64,000 nt of DNA, from contig NZ_ML058607.1 of NCBI RefSeq assembly GCF_003635165.1, positions 1 to 64,000 of the forward strand. The letters are read 5' to 3'. The position numbers and the translations under genes are program-made. The notes under the pieces were generated by a model. That model was not told where the DNA came from. It saw only the letters and a program-made list of their open reading frames with translations, and did not search any database. Source of the stretch: Burkholderia sp. Nafp2/4-1b (GTDB taxonomy: Bacteria; Pseudomonadota; Gammaproteobacteria; Burkholderiales; Burkholderiaceae). Position 1 is the first letter of the stretch, and the number at the start of each line of letters is the position of its first letter. Positions 60,877 to 64,000 of this stretch are shown piece after piece.

Positions 60877-62265
60877 ATGAACGACTCGATCGAACCCGTC
60901 GCCCCGTCGCCCGCCGCCGAAGCGGACACTTCCGCCGCGCCGGCCGCGCCGGCCGCGCCGGCCACGCCGGCCGCTCCGGCTACTTCGGCTACTTCGGCTA
61001 CTTCGGCTACTTCGGCTACTCCGGCCGCCCCGATCGCCCCGATCGCCGCTGTGGCCGCTCCGCCCGCGGCGCACGACGCAACCCGTGACGCGACACGCGA
61101 CGTGCTGCCCAGCCCCCGCGCCCGCAAGCTCGCCGTGCCGCTCGCGGCTGTCACGCTCGCTGCCGCGCTGCTCGCGCTCGGCATCGTGCCGCGTATCGAA
61201 GCACGCGCAGCGCAGCGTGTGCAGGTGGCCGCGCAGCAGGCGCTGCCGGTGTCGGTCATCGCGCCCGGCGCGGCGCCGGCCGACCAGACGCTGACGCTGC
61301 CCGGCTCGGTGGCGCCGTATGCGGACGCGTCGATCTATGCGCGAACGAGCGGCTACATCGCGCACTGGAGCGTCGATCTCGGCACGCACGTGAAGGCCGG
61401 CCAGACGCTCGCGCAGATCTCGGCGCCCGATCTCGACGCGCAGTTGCGCCAGGCGCGCGCCGACGAAGCGAGCGCGCAGGCGAACTACGACTACGCGAAA
61501 TCGACCGCTCAGCGCTGGCAGGACATGCTGAAGTCGCAATCGGTATCGCAGCAGGACACCGACACGAAGGTCGCGGACATGAACGCGAAGCGCGCGATGC
61601 TCGCGTCCGCGCAGGCGAACGTCGCGCATCTCGCCGAACTCGTGTCGTACGAATCGGTCACCGCGCCGTTCGACGGCGTGATCACCGCACGCAACGTCGA
61701 CGTCGGCACGCTGGTCACGGCGGGCGGCACGCCCGGCAGCCCGGGCCTGTCCGGCGAACTGTTCCATCTCGAACAGACGGACACGCTGCGCGTGTTCGTC
61801 GACGTGCCGCAGGACAGCGCGGCCGGCGTGCCGACCGGCACGTCCGTCTACCTGACGACGCCGCAGTATCCGGGCCGGCGCTTTGCCGCGCGTGTCGCGC
61901 GCAGTGCCGGCGCGATAGACCCCGTCACGCGTACGCTGCGGGTCGAAATCGACGTCGACAATCGCGACGACGCGTTGATGCCCGGTGCGTATGCGCAGGC
62001 GCATCTCGTCGTGCCGAGTGCGGCGCCGGCGCTGGAGCTGCCGGTCAGCGCGCTGCTGTTCCGCCCGAACGGCGTGACGGTCGCCACCGTCGGCACGAAC
62101 GGCCGAACCGTGCTGAAGACCGTACAGATCGGGCGAGACTTCGGCACACGTGTGGAGATCGTCACAGGGCTCGCGGGCACCGATCGCGTGATCGATAACC
62201 CGGGCGATGCGATTACGGCTGGGGAAGCCGTGAAGATCGTGTCGACCGCACCCGCCCGCGGCTGA
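60877..62265 (+). CDS. RND periplasmic adaptor with repeat-rich N-terminus
   Basis: This 462-residue membrane-fusion protein begins with about 70 low-complexity residues (Ala/Pro/Thr/Ser) encoded by 9-bp repeats, unusually placed before the membrane anchor (VPLAAVTLAAALLALGIVP). The normal adaptor core follows: LPGSVAPYADASIYARTSGYI, LGTHVKAGQTLAQI (lipoyl), a helical hairpin, VTAPFDGVITARNVDVG and a C-terminal membrane-proximal domain (ELPVSALLFRPNGVTVATVG). The N-terminal extension should lie in the cytoplasm. It is the second gene of the RND operon. Confidence 0.9.
   Translation: MNDSIEPVAPSPAAEADTSAAPAAPAAPATPAAPATSATSATSATSATPAAPIAPIAAVAAPPAAHDATRDATRDVLPSPRARKLAVPLAAVTLAAALLALGIVPRIEARAAQRVQVAAQQALPVSVIAPGAAPADQTLTLPGSVAPYADASIYARTSGYIAHWSVDLGTHVKAGQTLAQISAPDLDAQLRQARADEASAQANYDYAKSTAQRWQDMLKSQSVSQQDTDTKVADMNAKRAMLASAQANVAHLAELVSYESVTAPFDGVITARNVDVGTLVTAGGTPGSPGLSGELFHLEQTDTLRVFVDVPQDSAAGVPTGTSVYLTTPQYPGRRFAARVARSAGAIDPVTRTLRVEIDVDNRDDALMPGAYAQAHLVVPSAAPALELPVSALLFRPNGVTVATVGTNGRTVLKTVQIGRDFGTRVEIVTGLAGTDRVIDNPGDAITAGEAVKIVSTAPARG
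60933..61031 (+). repeat. 9-bp tandem repeats in adaptor gene 5' end
   Basis: GC-rich 9-bp units (CCGGCCGCG type, Ala-Pro) lead into five units of GGCTACTTC/GGCTACTCC (60978-61022) encoding Ala-Thr-Ser. The repeats keep frame, so copy changes would alter the length of the cytoplasmic N-terminus. Confidence 0.8.
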
Positions 62266-62296
62266 CCCATCGACGACGACTCACGAGAGACCCGCC

Positions 62297-63856
62297 ATGC
62301 GCTTTCCTCATTCGCTCCCGTTCGCCCGCCGCGCCGTCGCGCTGGGCGCCGCCGCATTATTGACTGGGTTGACCGCCTGCTCGACGCTGCCGCCCTATTC
62401 TCCCCCCGCCGTCACGGTGCCCGCGCACTACGCGGGCGCACCGGCCGCGCAGGCCGGCTGGCGCGTCGCGATGCCGGCCGACGCCACCGCACGCGGTGCA
62501 TGGTGGACCGTGTTCGGCGACGCCGACCTGAACGCGCTCGAAGCGCGCGTCGACGTGTCGAACCAGACTGTGAAGAAAGCGCTCGCTGATCTGCAGCAGG
62601 CACGCGCGATGGTCGACTATCAGCATGCGGGGTTCCTGCCGACGATCACGGCGGGCGCCGCGCAGAGCCGCGCGCGCGTGTCGCAGAACCGGCTCGGCTC
62701 GTCGCTCGCCGGCAAGACGACGCCCGACTATCAGGCAGGCGTGGCCGCGAGCTGGGAACCCGACGTGTTCGGCCGCGTGCGCGATGCGGTGACGGGTGCA
62801 CAGGCGAACGCGGCCGCGAGCGCGGCCGACCTGCAGGCCGTGAAGCTGTCGGTCACCGCCGAGCTCGCGACCGACTATTTCGCGCTGCGCTCGCTCGATA
62901 CGCAGAAGCAATTGCTCGACGACACGGCGCACGCGTATGCGGATGCATTGAAGCTGCTTAAACAGCAGCTCGCGGCCGGCGCGATCGATGCGTCGGCTGT
63001 CGCGCAGGCCGAGACGCAGCTCGAATCAACGCAAACGCAGGACACCGACATCGACGCATCGCGCGCACAGCTCCAGCACGCGCTCGCGACGCTCGTAGGT
63101 GAAAGCGCGTCGACGTTCACACTGCCGCCGCGTGTGCAGACGTTCGACGTGCCCGCGATCCCGCCCGGCGTGCCGTCGCAACTGCTCGAACGGCGGCCCG
63201 ACATCGCGGCGGCCGAGCGGCGCGTCGCGGCCGCGAACGCGCAGATCGGCGAGGCGCGCGCCGCGTTCTTCCCTGATCTCGTGCTGTCGGCGAGCGCGGG
63301 GCTCGAAAGTTCGTTCTTCGCGCCGTGGCTCGCCGCGCCGAGCCTGTTCTGGTCGCTCGGCCCGCAACTCGCCGGCACGCTGTTCGACGGCGGCCGCCGC
63401 AGCGCGTCGCTGCGAGGCGCGCATGCGCAATACGACGGCGCGGTTGCCGATTATCGGCAGACCGTACTGGTCGCGTTCCAGCAGGTCGAGGATCAGTTGT
63501 CCGCGATCGATGTGCTCGCGTCCGAAGCCGGCAGCCAGCAACGCGCGACCGATGCGGCCGACCTGTCGCTGCGGCTGACCACGAATCGTTTCAACGCGGG
63601 TGCCGTCAGCTATCTGGACGTGGTGACCGCGCAGACGATCGCGTTGACGAACCGGCGCACGGCCGATCAGATCGACGCGCGTCGGATGGAAGCCGAAGTC
63701 GCGCTACTGAAGGCACTCGGCGGCGGCTGGCAGGGCGGCGCCGCGGCCAACGCGGACGACGCGAACACGCAAGCGCTGGCGGGGTCGAGATCAAGCGGGA
63801 CGAATGCGAGCGGCGTATTGCCCGCTGCCGCCGTCACGCGGCCGGCTCCCGGTTGA
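62297..63856 (+). CDS. NodT-type outer-membrane efflux lipoprotein
   Basis: This 519-residue TolC-like channel has a lipobox ending at C28 (LLTGLTAC). It contains WWTVFGDADLNALEARVDVSNQTVKKALADLQQA, then YQAGVAASWEPDVFGRVRDAV, GVPSQLLERRPDIAAAERRVAAANAQIGEARAAFFPDL, and the second-half FDGGRRSASLRGAHAQYDGAVADYRQ. These are the standard family blocks; only the order is meant here. It completes the RND tripartite pump. Its 3' end overlaps the convergent sensor-kinase gene by 23 bp. Confidence 0.92.
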   Translation: MRFPHSLPFARRAVALGAAALLTGLTACSTLPPYSPPAVTVPAHYAGAPAAQAGWRVAMPADATARGAWWTVFGDADLNALEARVDVSNQTVKKALADLQQARAMVDYQHAGFLPTITAGAAQSRARVSQNRLGSSLAGKTTPDYQAGVAASWEPDVFGRVRDAVTGAQANAAASAADLQAVKLSVTAELATDYFALRSLDTQKQLLDDTAHAYADALKLLKQQLAAGAIDASAVAQAETQLESTQTQDTDIDASRAQLQHALATLVGESASTFTLPPRVQTFDVPAIPPGVPSQLLERRPDIAAAERRVAAANAQIGEARAAFFPDLVLSASAGLESSFFAPWLAAPSLFWSLGPQLAGTLFDGGRRSASLRGAHAQYDGAVADYRQTVLVAFQQVEDQLSAIDVLASEAGSQQRATDAADLSLRLTTNRFNAGAVSYLDVVTAQTIALTNRRTADQIDARRMEAEVALLKALGGGWQGGAAANADDANTQALAGSRSSGTNASGVLPAAAVTRPAPG

Positions 63857-64000
63857 ACGTGAGCACGAAACGCGTGCCGCGCGCGTCGCTTTCGACCTGC
63901 GCGGTGCCGCCGTGCAGCTCCATCACCGAGCGCACGATCGCGAGGCCGAGCCCGGCCGTGCCGCCCGGCGCACCGCCGCTGCGTGCCGGGTCGCCGCGCA
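63834..64000 (-). CDS. Sensor histidine kinase, C-terminal fragment (cut by window edge)
   Basis: Only the last 55 or so codons are in the window. They encode the end of a HATPase domain: GTAGLGLAIVRSVMELHGG (G2 box) followed by VESDARGTRFVLTF and a stop. This is the C-terminus of an OmpR-system-type sensor kinase. Its place beside the RND operon suggests a two-component system that controls the pump, and perhaps the DUF4148 genes. The rest of the gene lies to the right of the window. Confidence 0.85.
   Translation of the reverse strand, partial: RGDPARSGGAPGGTAGLGLAIVRSVMELHGGTAQVESDARGTRFVLTFNREPAA

Overview
The window is GC-rich, densely coding DNA with no tRNA, rRNA, IS element or CRISPR array that I could see. 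Gene content suggests a Burkholderia, probably the cepacia complex and a secondary replicon: LysR, AraC and wHTH-ATPase regulators in number, DUF3331 and DUF4148 proteins, XapX proteins, and NodT-type efflux lipoproteins. That assignment is an inference from gene families; no marker gene is present.

Layout. 1-8.3 kb: an orphan response regulator with an AraC-type output domain, a TonB-dependent siderophore receptor, a LamG-domain gene remnant, a divergent AraC/LysR pair, a MscS-type channel with a cyclic-nucleotide-binding domain, and DoxX. 8.5-18.6 kb: a winged-helix/NB-ARC ATPase regulator, a DUF3331 protein, a Tat-type alpha/beta hydrolase, an MFS pump gene divergent from its EmrA-like adaptor and NodT outer-membrane partner, and a thioredoxin-reductase-like flavoprotein beside a UBP zinc-finger protein. 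18.8-31.7 kb: a catabolic island. It holds a VOC protein, an FAD monooxygenase, a DUF485/ActP-type symporter pair and an exported ACMSD-like amidohydrolase, then a triheme cytochrome c with a 2Fe-2S subunit and a Tat-exported molybdenum hydroxylase, then LysR, MFS and an Old-Yellow-Enzyme ene-reductase. 31.7-47.6 kb: a second, larger wHTH/NB-ARC regulator and two paralogous YtcJ-like amidohydrolases with cysteine-rich tails. One is in a chain with XapX, an isochorismatase-fold hydrolase, an exported VOC protein and an AlgE-like porin. An AraC, a secreted MBL hydrolase and a LysR lie between. 48-57 kb: a DUF1275 protein, a TetR, an FAD monooxygenase behind an alpha/beta-hydrolase remnant, a polar amino-acid ABC importer, an amino-acid permease and two DUF4148 paralogs. 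57.5-64 kb: a complete RND efflux operon and the 3' end of a sensor kinase.

How it fits together. Two recurring DNA motifs link distant genes. The first is a 10-bp-period direct repeat, TTCAG-N5-TTCAG, often with a third box. It lies about 90-240 bp upstream of seven genes or operons (DoxX, the alpha/beta hydrolase, the cytochrome/Mo-hydroxylase operon, the MBL hydrolase, the isochorismatase-like hydrolase, the DUF1275 protein, and the 50.1-kb FAD monooxygenase), always reading in the direction of transcription. One further copy is orphaned. This looks like an undescribed regulon, perhaps controlled by one of the wHTH-ATPase or AraC regulators in the window. The second is a palindrome related to TTATCGAACGATAA. 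It is doubled in front of the VOC-monooxygenase operon and single in front of the MFS/ene-reductase pair and of the TetR gene, suggesting TetR control of the catabolic island.

Tandem repeats with units of 7, 9, 12 and 15 bp occur in four places, one of them encoding an 80-residue pentapeptide linker inside the large regulator. All family assignments come from reading the translated sequence; no database search was run.
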